Positions 9,799 to 18,421 are shown, numbered from the stretch's first letter. The stretch: DNA of 43,180 nt from Bradyrhizobium sacchari (GCF_002068095.1 NZ_LWIG01000013.1:212045-255224); one strand, 5' to 3'. A program made the numbers and translations. Notes: generated by a model from the letters alone, not told the origin.

Positions 9799-10566
9799 CT
9801 ACCCCTCAACATTCGCCTTCATCGCCGCTTCGAACTTGTCGACGAATTCGGCGAGCTCGTCGGCGCCGAGATCGCTGACGGCCCAGAAGTTCAGGCCGCG
9901 GTTGCCCCAGCGGCGGCAGTTGAAGCCTTGCATGGTCTGGGTTTTCGGCTGCCGGTGCTCGGTGCTCGCGGTTTGCGACACGAACAGATTGATCACATGT
10001 TGCCGGCGCCGGTAGACCACGGCGCCGATGGCGCGGGCATCGATATAGTCGAGGCGGCCGCCGACCAGCGTGAAACCTTGTGCGGTGAGATCGATCACGG
10101 GCGGGGCGACGTCGAGCTTGCCGTTGAACCAGGGCTTGACGGTGTGCTGGTCGGTCGAGACCACGTCGGTGAGGTGGCCGGCCTGGAGCGAGCGCAGATG
10201 CGCGGAGACAACCTCCGACAGGATGCGCTGTTGGTCGTCCTGGCGCAGCACCACGGCGATGACGCCGGAGGCCGCGAGCGCGGAGACGGCCGAGCCCATC
10301 GCAAAGCCGCGCAGCACGGAGCGGCGGCTCGGTTGCTGGCGCTGCGGCTGCGGCAGCGAAGCCTCGATGCGAGCGCGCAAGTCCGCCGGCGCGGTGTAGC
10401 GCAGATTGGTATCTGCGAGCACGCGCTGCATTTCGCGCTGCGCCGAAAGCTCCGCAGCGCAGGCCGGGCAACCGGCGATATGGGCTTCCACCTCGCGCGC
10501 GTGGCCGGCATCGAGCTCGTTGTCGAGCAGCGCGTGAAGCAGAATCCTTGCTTCGTCGCAGGTCAT
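9799..10566 (-). CDS. Anti-sigma factor with zinc-finger (ZAS) domain
   Basis: 255 residues. The N-terminal domain carries the zinc-binding anti-sigma signature H-X3-C-X2-C as HIAGCPAC (His29, Cys33, Cys36) plus Cys3, followed by a twin-arginine-like basic stretch and one membrane helix (about residues 82-108). The remaining 145 residues form a periplasmic domain with GGRLDYIDARAIGAVVYRR and NFWAVSDLGADELAEF. It should hold the adjacent ECF sigma factor inactive at the inner membrane. The start codon overlaps the sigma gene stop (ATGA), so the two are translationally coupled and probably made in fixed ratio. The inducing signal is unknown; redox or metal stress is plausible given Cys/His zinc ligands and the cupredoxin upstream. 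Confidence 0.88.
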   Translation of the reverse strand: MTCDEARILLHALLDNELDAGHAREVEAHIAGCPACAAELSAQREMQRVLADTNLRYTAPADLRARIEASLPQPQRQQPSRRSVLRGFAMGSAVSALAASGVIAVVLRQDDQQRILSEVVSAHLRSLQAGHLTDVVSTDQHTVKPWFNGKLDVAPPVIDLTAQGFTLVGGRLDYIDARAIGAVVYRRRQHVINLFVSQTASTEHRQPKTQTMQGFNCRRWGNRGLNFWAVSDLGADELAEFVDKFEAAMKANVEG

Positions 10567-11111
10567 TTCGTTTGCTCCTCTTCCGCCATCCAGGCTGCGC
10601 GCAGCATGGCGCGGGCGCGGGCGAGGCGGGACATCACGGTGCCGACGGGGACGCCGACGGCCTCGGCGATTTCACGGTAGGACAGGTTGTTGATCTCGCG
10701 CAGCACGAATGTTTCCTTGAACGGCTCGGCGAGCGCGTCGATCAGCTTGCGGATCGCGCCGGCATCGCGGCTGCGCAGCACTTCGGTCTCGGGGCTCGCC
10801 TCGGTCTCATGCCAGAGCGGTGTCTGCTCGGCGGCGCCGGGCGTATCCTCGATCGCGCTGGGGCGGTGCGCGCGCCGCGCGTATTCGGCGTTGCAGACGT
10901 TGCGCAGGATGGCGAACAGCCAGGGTTTCATCGCCGGGCCGCGATAGCTGTCGAAATGCTTCAGCGCGCGCAGATAGCACTCCTGCACCGCGTCTTCGGC
11001 GTCGGAGGCATCGCGCAACAGATAGCGTGCGAGCGTGTAGACGTCGTCGAGATAGGGCAGCGCCGCCTCGCGGAAGCGCCGTGCCTTCTGCAGATCGTCG
11101 GTGGCGGGCAT
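10563..11111 (-). CDS. ECF sigma factor
   Basis: 182 residues from the ATG at 11111, which has GAGGAG 2-3 bases upstream; the frame stays open to 11261 but the extra residues are not sigma-like. Region 2 includes YTLARYLLRDASDAEDAVQE, the -10-binding FDSYRG and PWLFAILRNVCNAEYAR. Region 4 is visible in LAEPFKETFVLREINNLSY and REIAEAVGVPVGTVMSRLAR, the helix-turn-helix for the -35 element. There is no region 1 or 3, as in ECF sigma factors. Stop and anti-sigma start overlap by 4 bases. It follows the metallophosphoesterase and cupredoxin genes on the same strand, and these may be part of its regulon. Confidence 0.92.
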   Translation of the reverse strand: MPATDDLQKARRFREAALPYLDDVYTLARYLLRDASDAEDAVQECYLRALKHFDSYRGPAMKPWLFAILRNVCNAEYARRAHRPSAIEDTPGAAEQTPLWHETEASPETEVLRSRDAGAIRKLIDALAEPFKETFVLREINNLSYREIAEAVGVPVGTVMSRLARARAMLRAAWMAEEEQTK

Positions 11112-11196
11112 CGCTCCTCGCTTTGCCTCTTGTTCTGCCCGTGGCTTCGTTTCGTCCCTGTTCGTCCCGCCCGGGTGCGTTACCGCGGGCGCACGA

Positions 11197-11226
11197 GCCC
11201 GGCCGGCGTGGGACCACCGGCCGGGC
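11197..11226 (-). terminator. Hairpin between cupredoxin and sigma genes
   Basis: A perfect 10-base inverted repeat, GCCCGGCCGG at 11197-11206 and CCGGCCGGGC at 11217-11226, lies 24 bases after the cupredoxin stop and 85 bases before the sigma start. No T-run follows on the minus strand. It could be a partial terminator or mRNA stabiliser that lowers sigma/anti-sigma expression relative to the two upstream genes. Confidence 0.4.
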
Positions 11227-11250
11227 AAGACGTTGATGCCTTGGTTCGAG

Positions 11251-11580
11251 TTATGACTCAACCTTGATCATCCCCGTCATGTGCGGGTGCAGCGAACAAA
11301 AATATTTGTAGTCGCCCGCATTGGTGAAGGTGAAGGAGAACTTGTCGTCGGTGTCCAGGGTCTTGGACCTGAACTTGCCGGCCGACACCACGGTGTGCGG
11401 GATGTCGTCCCGGTTGGTCCAGGTTACGGTGGTGCCGACCTTGATCTTGAGCTCGGCCGGCTGGAAAACGAAGTTGTCGATGTGTACCTCCATGTCGTCG
11501 GCAGCGCGGGTTTTTGTTGCGGGCAGCAGGATGGCGGCCACCACGGCGACAGCAAAGTCGCGGCGATTGAGAGTCTTCAT
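11251..11580 (-). CDS. Exported cupredoxin (amicyanin/plastocyanin-like)
   Basis: 109 residues. An export signal with twin arginines (MKTLNRRDFAVAVV, cleavage near TRA-AD) is followed by a small blue-copper fold: VHIDNFVFQPAELKIKVGTT, the first ligand in DIPHTVV (His62), then YFCSLHPHMTG with Cys95, His98 and Met101. The C-X2-H-X2-M spacing matches amicyanin rather than plastocyanin or pseudoazurin. Such proteins carry single electrons in the periplasm; the partner is unknown. It starts 19 bases after the metallophosphoesterase ends and precedes the ECF sigma/anti-sigma pair, so the group looks like one operon. Confidence 0.88.
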   Translation of the reverse strand: MKTLNRRDFAVAVVAAILLPATKTRAADDMEVHIDNFVFQPAELKIKVGTTVTWTNRDDIPHTVVSAGKFRSKTLDTDDKFSFTFTNAGDYKYFCSLHPHMTGMIKVES

Positions 11581-11599
11581 TGTCAGCTTCCGTTCGGCC

Positions 11600-12544
11600 T
11601 TAGCCCTGCAGCGGCGTATCGATGATCGCGAGCCGCTGCTCGTTCTGCTTGAAGTTGATGCTGGCGACCCCCAGCATGGAGCGAAGCCTCGCGTCCTCGA
11701 CCTTCATCGGGCCGGGCGAGGGGGCGGCTCCGGGGGCGGGCTGTGGGAAGGCGGTCGAGCGCGCGGTGTGGAAGGTGACGTTGCCCTCGACCTTCTGCAT
11801 CACCTGGTGGATGTGCCCGTTCAGCACGGTGACTGAGCCGAAACCCTTGACGTATTCGAGCGCGCGGCCGCCGTCCTCGGTGCCCCAGCCCCATTCGGGA
11901 TAGACGGTCCAGAGCGGAATGTGCGCAAAGAGCACAATGGGCGTCGATTTCGACTTGCCGCGCAGATCGTCCTCGAGCCAGGCGAGCTGCTCGGCGCCGA
12001 GATTGCCGAGCCCGCCGGCCTTGAGGTCGACGACGTTGACGAGGCCGACGAAATGCACGCCGCCGGCGTCGAACGAATACCAGCCGTGTCCCTTGGTGCC
12101 TCGGCCGTAGCGCTCGCGATAGAGCTTCACCTCCTCGTCGATGAAGTCGTGCTCGCCGGGGACGTAGTGCACGTCGAGCTTGGTCTGCGAAATGATGCGC
12201 TCGGCGTTGTCGAACTCGGCGGCCTTCGACAGATGGGTGATGTCGCCGGTGTGGATCATGAAGGACGGCTTGGCCGGCATCGCGTTGATCTTGTTCACAG
12301 CCTCCTCCAGCGTGCCGAGCGCGTTGGGATTGGCCGGCTTGTCGAAGCCGACATGGCTGTCGCTGATCTGGAGGAAGCTCATGCCGGGCGTCGCCGCCGT
12401 TGCGGCCTCGGCGGAATCGATGATGCCGAGCGAGCGCGGCACGCCGCCCGTGACGGTCCAGAGCACCCCGGTGCCGGCCCAGGTCATGCACTCCAGCACC
12501 TTGCGGCGGCTGACGCCGTCTTCCCCGTGATCTTGTCCGCTCAT
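11600..12544 (-). CDS. Tat-exported metallophosphoesterase
   Basis: 314 residues. A Tat-type signal (SRRKVLECM, hydrophobic stretch to about residue 50) leads to a calcineurin-like phosphoesterase domain: D-X-H in ISDSHVG (Asp62, His64), GDITH (Asp101), GEHD (131-133, where most relatives have GNHD/E), FAHIPLW and the final metal ligands in LNGHIHQ. A Pro/Ala-rich loop, PQPAPGAAPSPGP, sits near the end. The enzyme should use a two-metal centre to cleave phosphate esters in the periplasm; the substrate is unknown. It is the first gene of the run with cupredoxin, ECF sigma and anti-sigma. A candidate ECF-like promoter lies upstream. Confidence 0.88.
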   Translation of the reverse strand: MSGQDHGEDGVSRRKVLECMTWAGTGVLWTVTGGVPRSLGIIDSAEAATAATPGMSFLQISDSHVGFDKPANPNALGTLEEAVNKINAMPAKPSFMIHTGDITHLSKAAEFDNAERIISQTKLDVHYVPGEHDFIDEEVKLYRERYGRGTKGHGWYSFDAGGVHFVGLVNVVDLKAGGLGNLGAEQLAWLEDDLRGKSKSTPIVLFAHIPLWTVYPEWGWGTEDGGRALEYVKGFGSVTVLNGHIHQVMQKVEGNVTFHTARSTAFPQPAPGAAPSPGPMKVEDARLRSMLGVASINFKQNEQRLAIIDTPLQG

Positions 12545-12583
12545 CGCGCCTCTCCACGTCGCCCGGAATTGGGCTTCGGGGAG

Positions 12584-12613
12584 GTGATCGGGGCAGGGAG
12601 GGACTTATTCCCG
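12584..12613 (-). promoter_or_regulatory. Candidate ECF-type promoter upstream of the metallophosphoesterase
   Basis: On the minus strand the region reads CCGGGAATAAGTCC, then CCGATCA about 15 bases further on. A GGAAT/GGAAC-like -35 element followed at this distance by a C/G-starting -10 resembles ECF promoters. It lies about 60 bases before the metallophosphoesterase ATG, where autoregulation by the ECF factor of the same operon would act. The assignment is by pattern only. Confidence 0.3.
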
Positions 12614-12767
12614 GATGCGATGACGATTTCGTGAGGGTGTTCGTGTCCCGGACGCGGTGCAGCGCCTCTTGGCGGCACCGCAGAGCCGGGACCCATGCGA
12701 TCGGCCAGTCCGTGCCCCGGCTCTGCGCAGCAGCGTTGCACGCTGTAGCGCGTCCGGCGTAGGAGAC

Positions 12768-13643
12768 TTATCTTGCGAATTCCCTTACTGCATCCACCAC
12801 GGCTGCCGGCTCTTCTTGCGCCACACAATGCCCGGCCCCTTTGAAGACCAGCGTACTGACGCGAGGAATCAGCGAGACCGCGCGCGCTGCCATCTCCTTG
12901 TAGATCGGCCACGACTTCGCGGCGGTCGTCACGCGCACCGGGCAATCGATTTCGGCAAGCGCTGTAAACGGATTGCCGCGGACATCGCCAACGTAAACCT
13001 GCGTCATCGCCTCGTAGATCGGACGCAGCATCGCCGCCTCGATCTCGGGCGTGCAGCAGAGCCGGACCCGGCCATTGTCGAGGGTGACGAAGCCGTGGCG
13101 CACATAAGCTCGTAGCGAGGTCTCGGTCCAATCCGCAAATGTCGGCGATGTGCGGTAGCGCTCGAAGACAGCGTCGGCATTGTCGAACTCGGCCCGACGG
13201 CGCAACGCGCCTTGGACTTGCAAGAGGGATTCCTCACTTAATCCTCCAGAACGTGCCGCGCGTGGATCCATGATGGTCGGCTCCATCACGAACAGGCGCT
13301 CGAAACGCCCGGGTAGTAGCTTTGTCGCGAGCAGAAGATCGGTCGCCCCTGCGCTGTGGCCGATGCCATAGACGTCGCGCAGCCCGAGCGCATCGAGCAC
13401 CCGGCAGACGTCCTCGGCAAAATCCAGGAAATGATAGACGTCAGGCTTGTGGCTGGCGCCATGACCGCGGCGGTCGAGCGCGTAAACGGTGTAGGTCGAT
13501 GCGAGCTCGCGCGCGACCTCGTCCCAGACGTCGGCGACGAAACCGGTGCCGTGCAGGAGGAGGGCGGGCGGTTTGCCGCTCTCGCCCCATTGCAACATGG
13601 CGATTTCCGCGTGGGCAGGGCCGACTGAAAAGCGGTTGATCAT
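12768..13643 (-). CDS. Alpha/beta hydrolase
   Basis: 291 residues, an ordinary alpha/beta hydrolase fold protein without signal peptide. The oxyanion motif HGTG (31-34), DRRGHGAS, the nucleophile elbow GHSAG (Ser97) and a C-terminal catalytic histidine in GAGHCV (His272) are all visible; the acid is probably Asp244 or a nearby residue in EIDCPVRV. A lid region with many charged residues lies around 130-200. The substrate (ester, lactone, epoxide or C-C bond) cannot be told. It starts 12 bases after the GMC oxidoreductase ends, so both are probably made from one mRNA and may act on the same compound. Confidence 0.85.
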   Translation of the reverse strand: MINRFSVGPAHAEIAMLQWGESGKPPALLLHGTGFVADVWDEVARELASTYTVYALDRRGHGASHKPDVYHFLDFAEDVCRVLDALGLRDVYGIGHSAGATDLLLATKLLPGRFERLFVMEPTIMDPRAARSGGLSEESLLQVQGALRRRAEFDNADAVFERYRTSPTFADWTETSLRAYVRHGFVTLDNGRVRLCCTPEIEAAMLRPIYEAMTQVYVGDVRGNPFTALAEIDCPVRVTTAAKSWPIYKEMAARAVSLIPRVSTLVFKGAGHCVAQEEPAAVVDAVREFAR

Positions 13644-13655
13644 GGCGATGGGTTG

Positions 13656-15275
13656 CTACTTCGCATCCTCCAAAATCATCGTCGCCCCCTTCTCCGCGAT
13701 CATCGCCGTCGGCGTGTTGGTGTTGCCTGAGGTGATGGTCGGCATGATCGAGGCATCGATGACGCGAAGGCCGGACAGGCCGTAGAAGCGCAGGCGTTCG
13801 TCTACCACCGCCATCGGATCGTTCGGCGTGCCCATCTTGGCGGTGCCGACGGGGTGGAAGATGGTGGTGCCGATATCGCCGGCGGCCTTTGCCAGCGAGG
13901 CGTCGTCGTCGCCGACAGAGGGGCCGGGCAGATATTCGCTCGGGCGATATTTTGCCAGCGCTTTCTGCTGCATCAGGCGCCGTGTGGTGCGAATGGCGTC
14001 GGCGGCGACCTGGCGGTCGTCATCGGTCGACAGGTAGTTCGGCGCGATGATCGGCTTCTCGTCGGGCGTTGCCGCGCGCAGCCGCACGGTGCCGCGCGAG
14101 GTCGGCTGCAGATTGCAGGCGCTGACCGTGACGGCGGGGAAGCGGTGCAGGGGATCGCCGAACTTGTCGAGCGACAGCGGCTGCACGTGGAACTGTATAT
14201 TGGCACGGGCGCGCGTCGCATCGGAGCGCGTGAAGATGCCGAGCTGCGACGGCGCCATCGTCAGCGGCCCACGGCGGCGGAAGACGTAGTCGAGCCCCAT
14301 CAGGCCACGGCGGAACAGATTGTAGTAGGTCTCGTTCAGCGTGCGCACGCCCTCGACCTTGTAGATCGCGCGCTGCTGCAGATGGTCCTGCAGATTGCGG
14401 CCGACGCCCGGCTTGTCCATGACGATGTCGATGCCGAGCGGCGACAGCCAGTCGCCAGGCCCGATGCCGGAGCGATGCAGCACTTGCACGGAGCCGATCG
14501 CGCCGGCCGAAAGGATCACCTCGCGCCTGGCACGCGCCTCGATGATTTCGCCGTTCTGGATGAAGCGCACCCCGACGGCGCGGCCCTGCTCGATGATGAG
14601 GCGGTCGACCAGCACGTGCTTCTCGAGCCGCAAATTGGGACGGTTCAGCGCCGGCTTGAGGAAGCCGCGCGCCGAGGACCAGCGTCGGCCGCGCTTCTGG
14701 TTGACGTGAAAATAGCTGGTGCCTTCGTTGTCGCCGGTGTTGAAATCCGGGATGCGCTTGATGCCCATTTCTTCTGCGGCATCACCCACGGCATCGAGAA
14801 CGGCCCATGACAGCCGCGGCGCCTCGATGCGCCAGCCGCCACCTGCGCCATGATGCTCGCTGGCTCCGAGGAAGTGGTCCTCCAGTCGCTTGAAAAGCGG
14901 CAGCACGTCATCGTAGCCCCAGCCGGTCATGCCGAGCTGACGCCAGTGATCGTAGTCGGCGGCTTGGCCGCGCATCGAGATCATGGCGTTGATCGCCGAG
15001 CAGCCGCCGATCACCTTGCCGCGGGGATAGGCCAGCGCACGGCCGTTCAGTCCCGGCTCGGCCTCGGTCTTGAACATCCAGTCCGAGCGCGGATTGCCGA
15101 TCGCGAAGAGATAGCCGACCGGAATGTGGAACCAGATCCAGTTGTCGTCGCCACCAGCTTCGAGGATGAGCACCCGATTGCGCGAATCCGCCGAGAGCCG
15201 GTTGGCGATGATGCAGCCGGCCGTGCCGGCTCCGACGACAATGTAGTCAAATTCACCTTCGAGCCGCCTTGGCAT
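13656..15275 (-). CDS. GMC family FAD oxidoreductase (choline dehydrogenase-like)
   Basis: 539 residues. The dinucleotide-binding motif VVGAGTAGCIIANRL (13-27), the GMC signature 1 PRGKVIGGCSAINAM and signature 2 segment LSAGAIGSVQVLHRSGIG are present, together with the C-terminal active site FHPVGTAKMG (catalytic His) and SGNTNTPTAMIAE. These define the glucose-methanol-choline family, whose members oxidise alcohols with FAD. Length and sequence are close to choline/alcohol dehydrogenases, but no betaine genes are next to it, so choline as substrate is doubtful. GGTGGAG sits 5 bases before the ATG. It is first in an operon with the alpha/beta hydrolase and diverges from the M20 amidohydrolase. 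Confidence 0.9.
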   Translation of the reverse strand: MPRRLEGEFDYIVVGAGTAGCIIANRLSADSRNRVLILEAGGDDNWIWFHIPVGYLFAIGNPRSDWMFKTEAEPGLNGRALAYPRGKVIGGCSAINAMISMRGQAADYDHWRQLGMTGWGYDDVLPLFKRLEDHFLGASEHHGAGGGWRIEAPRLSWAVLDAVGDAAEEMGIKRIPDFNTGDNEGTSYFHVNQKRGRRWSSARGFLKPALNRPNLRLEKHVLVDRLIIEQGRAVGVRFIQNGEIIEARARREVILSAGAIGSVQVLHRSGIGPGDWLSPLGIDIVMDKPGVGRNLQDHLQQRAIYKVEGVRTLNETYYNLFRRGLMGLDYVFRRRGPLTMAPSQLGIFTRSDATRARANIQFHVQPLSLDKFGDPLHRFPAVTVSACNLQPTSRGTVRLRAATPDEKPIIAPNYLSTDDDRQVAADAIRTTRRLMQQKALAKYRPSEYLPGPSVGDDDASLAKAAGDIGTTIFHPVGTAKMGTPNDPMAVVDERLRFYGLSGLRVIDASIMPTITSGNTNTPTAMIAEKGATMILEDAK

Positions 15276-15448
15276 TCTGTCTCCACCCGGATGGTCACTT
15301 GATGTTCCGTCCTAATAGGCAGACGCAGCGGTTCGGGACAAGTCGGGCCATGACGAGAGGGCAGGGCTCCCCCCGATCCGCAGTGGTTAGGTGGACTGGC
15401 GCTTGCATGGTAGACAGTCCTGTATTCCAACAAAGCTCGAGATCCTCC

Positions 15449-16621
15449 ATGCCCATCGTGAACCGTGTCGCCGACCTCCAACCCGATATTCAGGCCTGGC
15501 GCCGCGACATCCACCAGCATCCCGAGCTGCTGTATGACGTTCACCGCACCGCAGCATTCGTCGCGGAGCGGCTGCGCGAGTTCGGCTGCGACGAGGTCGT
15601 GACCGGCCTCGGCCAGACTGGCGTGGTCGGCGTGATCAAGGGCAGCAAGCCGGCCGGTGACGGGCTCAAGGTGATCGGCCTGCGCGCCGACATGGACGCG
15701 CTGCCGGTCGAGGAGCAGACCAACCTGCCTTACGCCTCGAAGACACCGGGCAAGATGCACGCCTGCGGCCATGACGGCCACACCGCGATGTTGCTTGGGG
15801 CCGCGCGCTACCTCGCCGAGACCCGCAATTTCGCCGGCGATGCGATCGTGATCTTCCAGCCGGCCGAGGAGGGCGGCGCCGGCGGCGCGGCCATGGTCAA
15901 GGACGGCCTGATGGAGCGCTTCGGCATCGAGCAGGTCTACGGCATGCACAACGGCCCCGGCATCCCGGTCGGCTCGTTCGCAATCCGTCCCGGTCCGATC
16001 ATGGCGGCGACCGACGAGGTCGATATCATGATCGAGGGCCTCGGCGGCCATGCCGCGCGTCCGCATAAATGCATCGATTCCGTGCTGGTTGGCGCGCAGG
16101 TGATCACGGCGCTGCAGTCGATCGTCGCGCGCAGCGTCGATCCGCTGGAATCGGCCGTGATCTCGATCTGCGAATTCCACGCCGGCAACGCCCGCAACGT
16201 CATTCCGCAGACGGCGACGCTGAGGGGCACGATCCGCACGCTGTCGCCGGAGGTGCGCAAGCTGGTCGAGAAGCGCGTGCATGAGGTGGTGGCGGGCGTG
16301 GCGCAGATCACCGGCGCCAAGATCGACCTGCACTACAAGCGCAATTATCCCGTCGTGAATAACCATGCCGCCGAGACCGAGGTGGCGCGGCGTATTGCGG
16401 GGCAAGTCGCCGGGGAAGCCAATGTGCACGAGATGCCGCCGCTGATGGGCGGCGAGGATTTCGCCTACATGCTGGAAGCGCGTCCCGGCGCCTTCATCTT
16501 CTGCGGCAACGGCGACAGCGCCGGCCTGCATCACCCCGCCTACAATTTCAACGACGAGGCGATCGTGTTCGGCACGTCGTATTGGGTGAAGCTGGTCGAG
16601 GAACAGCTGGCGGCGTCTTAG
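15449..16621 (+). CDS. M20 family amidohydrolase (hippurate hydrolase-like)
   Basis: 390 residues from the ATG at 15449; an open frame continues upstream but lacks family features. Metal-binding residues of the M20D family are visible: HACGHDGH, PAEEGGAGG (general base Glu and ligand), GLGGHAARPH in the lid domain, GGEDFAYM and the final HHPAYNFND. The start LQPDIQAWRRDIHQHPEL is typical of IAA-amino acid/hippurate hydrolases. The enzyme should release a carboxylate from an N-acyl amino acid; the natural substrate is not evident. It is a single-gene unit diverging from the GMC gene (173 bases apart) and ends at a clear terminator. Confidence 0.9.
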   Translation: MPIVNRVADLQPDIQAWRRDIHQHPELLYDVHRTAAFVAERLREFGCDEVVTGLGQTGVVGVIKGSKPAGDGLKVIGLRADMDALPVEEQTNLPYASKTPGKMHACGHDGHTAMLLGAARYLAETRNFAGDAIVIFQPAEEGGAGGAAMVKDGLMERFGIEQVYGMHNGPGIPVGSFAIRPGPIMAATDEVDIMIEGLGGHAARPHKCIDSVLVGAQVITALQSIVARSVDPLESAVISICEFHAGNARNVIPQTATLRGTIRTLSPEVRKLVEKRVHEVVAGVAQITGAKIDLHYKRNYPVVNNHAAETEVARRIAGQVAGEANVHEMPPLMGGEDFAYMLEARPGAFIFCGNGDSAGLHHPAYNFNDEAIVFGTSYWVKLVEEQLAAS

Positions 16622-16644
16622 GGCCGATTTCTTCGCACGAACGA

Positions 16645-16673
16645 AAAGGGCCCGCGCATCGCACGGGCCCTTT
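16645..16673. terminator. Bidirectional rho-independent terminator
   Basis: AAAGGGCCCG (16645-16654) and CGGGCCCTTT (16664-16673) form a perfect 10-base stem with a 9-base loop, followed on the plus strand by TTTGTTTTTG. It lies between the converging amidohydrolase and pit genes; the A-run before the stem gives a shorter T-tract for minus-strand transcripts. Confidence 0.85.
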
Positions 16674-16694
16674 GTTTTTGACTGATGCGATCGC

Positions 16695-18323
16695 TCAGAA
16701 GATCCGCGAGAAGATCACGTAGAGCGTGGCCGACAGCATGATCGCGCAGGGCAGCGTCAGCACCCAGGCCATCAGCAAATTGCGGATCGTCGACCATTGC
16801 AGGCCCGAACCGTTCGCGGCCATGGTGCCGGCGACGCCGGACGACAGCACGTGGGTGGTGGAGACCGGCAGGCCGAACACGTCGGCGGCGCCGATCGTGG
16901 CCGCGGCCACGAGCTCGGCGGAAGCGCCCTGCGCATAGGTGAGATGGGACTTGCCAATCTTCTCGCCCACGGTGATGACGATACGCTTCCAGCCGATCAT
17001 GGTGCCGAGGCCGAGCGCGATGGCGACCGCGATCTTCACCCAGTTCGGAATGAACTTCGTGGCGGCATCGAGCGAGCCCTTGTAGCCGTTGAGGGTCGCG
17101 ATCTCCTCCTTGTTGAGATCGTTCTCCTTGTCCTTCATCAGGAAGCGGATCGCCTCCGAGGTCAGGTACATGTCGTTGCGGGTATTGCCGACGGCTTCCG
17201 CCGGCACCTTGTTCAGTGTGCCATATTTGGCAACCTGGTCACCGACATCCTTCACCAGCACGGCGAGCGAGGGATAGGTGCCCTCGCTGATGTGGTGCGA
17301 GGTGATGTACTGCGTCACCGCCGGGCGGGGGTCGCCGATGATGCTGTGGCCGGCGCCTTTGGCCGAGATCACCTTTGAGGCAGCATCCGAGGTCTTCTGG
17401 AACTGGGCGACCTGGGATTCCGGCAGCGCGCGGTTGAGCGCATAGGCGGTCGGCACCGTGCCGATCAGGATCAGCATGATCAGGCCCATGCCCTTCTGGC
17501 CGTCGTTGGAGCCGTGGGCGAAGCTGACGCCGGTGCAGGTCAGGATCAGGAGGCCGCGGATCCAGAGCGGCGGCGCCCTGTTGCCTTCGGGCGCAGCATA
17601 GAGGGCCGGGTTGCGCACGATGAACTTGAGCACGAGCAGCAGCACCGCGGCGCAGGCGAAGCCGACCAGCGGCGACAGCAGCAGCGCGTAACCGATCTCG
17701 GTGGCCTTGCTCCAGTCCACGCCGGAGGTGCCGTCGCGGCCGCGCATGACGGCGTTGGCGATGCCGACGCCGATGATCGAGCCGATCAGCGTGTGCGAGG
17801 AGGAGGCGGGCAGGCCGAAGAACCAGGTGCCGAGATTCCACAGGATCGCGGCGATCAGCAGCGCGAACACCATGGCGAAGCCGGCGCTGGAGCCGACCTG
17901 CAGGATCAGCTCGACCGGCAGCAGCGAGACGATGCCGAAGGCGACCGCGCCGGAGGACAAGAGCACGCCGAGGAAGTTGAAGAAGCCGGACCACATCACC
18001 GCGACTTCAGCCGGCAGCGAATGGGTGTAGATCACGGTCGCCACCGCGTTGGCGGTGTCATGGAAGCCGTTGACGAACTCGAAGCCGAGCGCGATCAGCA
18101 GCGCGACGAACAGCAGGATGTAGGGCAGGAAGGTCGTGACCCGCGTGCCGGTGGCGTTGACGTCGATATAGATGCTGTAGGCGACGAACAGCAGGCCCGC
18201 GGCGAGAATGCCGAAGAACAGGATCATCGTCAGCGGATTGAAGCCCTTGTCGAGATTGGGCCGCGAGGCCGGCTGGATCGGCGCGGGATCGGCTACCGCG
18301 CGGTCGAATGCTACATCAGTCAT
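16695..18323 (-). CDS. pit: Pit-family inorganic phosphate transporter
   Basis: 542 residues from the ATG at 18323. The two PHO4-family signatures are present: GFEFVNGFHDTANAVATV in the first half and SFAHGSNDGQKGMG in the second, with GLPASSSHT and GLPVSTTHV repeats. About ten membrane helices flank a long hydrophilic insert (about residues 310-440, including VISAKGAGHSIIGDP and KDKENDLNKEEIA). The protein moves phosphate, probably as a metal-phosphate complex, with protons. The frame is open to 18989, but that part overlaps the udgX gene and codes for Arg-rich nonsense. No PhoU-like (DUF47) partner is next to it, unlike many pit loci. Confidence 0.92.
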   Translation of the reverse strand: MTDVAFDRAVADPAPIQPASRPNLDKGFNPLTMILFFGILAAGLLFVAYSIYIDVNATGTRVTTFLPYILLFVALLIALGFEFVNGFHDTANAVATVIYTHSLPAEVAVMWSGFFNFLGVLLSSGAVAFGIVSLLPVELILQVGSSAGFAMVFALLIAAILWNLGTWFFGLPASSSHTLIGSIIGVGIANAVMRGRDGTSGVDWSKATEIGYALLLSPLVGFACAAVLLLVLKFIVRNPALYAAPEGNRAPPLWIRGLLILTCTGVSFAHGSNDGQKGMGLIMLILIGTVPTAYALNRALPESQVAQFQKTSDAASKVISAKGAGHSIIGDPRPAVTQYITSHHISEGTYPSLAVLVKDVGDQVAKYGTLNKVPAEAVGNTRNDMYLTSEAIRFLMKDKENDLNKEEIATLNGYKGSLDAATKFIPNWVKIAVAIALGLGTMIGWKRIVITVGEKIGKSHLTYAQGASAELVAAATIGAADVFGLPVSTTHVLSSGVAGTMAANGSGLQWSTIRNLLMAWVLTLPCAIMLSATLYVIFSRIF

Positions 18324-18421
18324 GTCAGGACGCCCCTTAACTTTCAGGTAAGGGTATTGTCCGCGATGGATTTGAAGGCTGGATGACAAGCAGCGGTTGA
18401 AAGCCGTTTTTCCGCCGCTAT

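Noticed and set aside
9693..9812. Longer form of the small membrane protein (101 residues)
   Set aside because: The extra part is polar and Arg-rich with no ribosome site, while the inner ATG has AAGGAGG.
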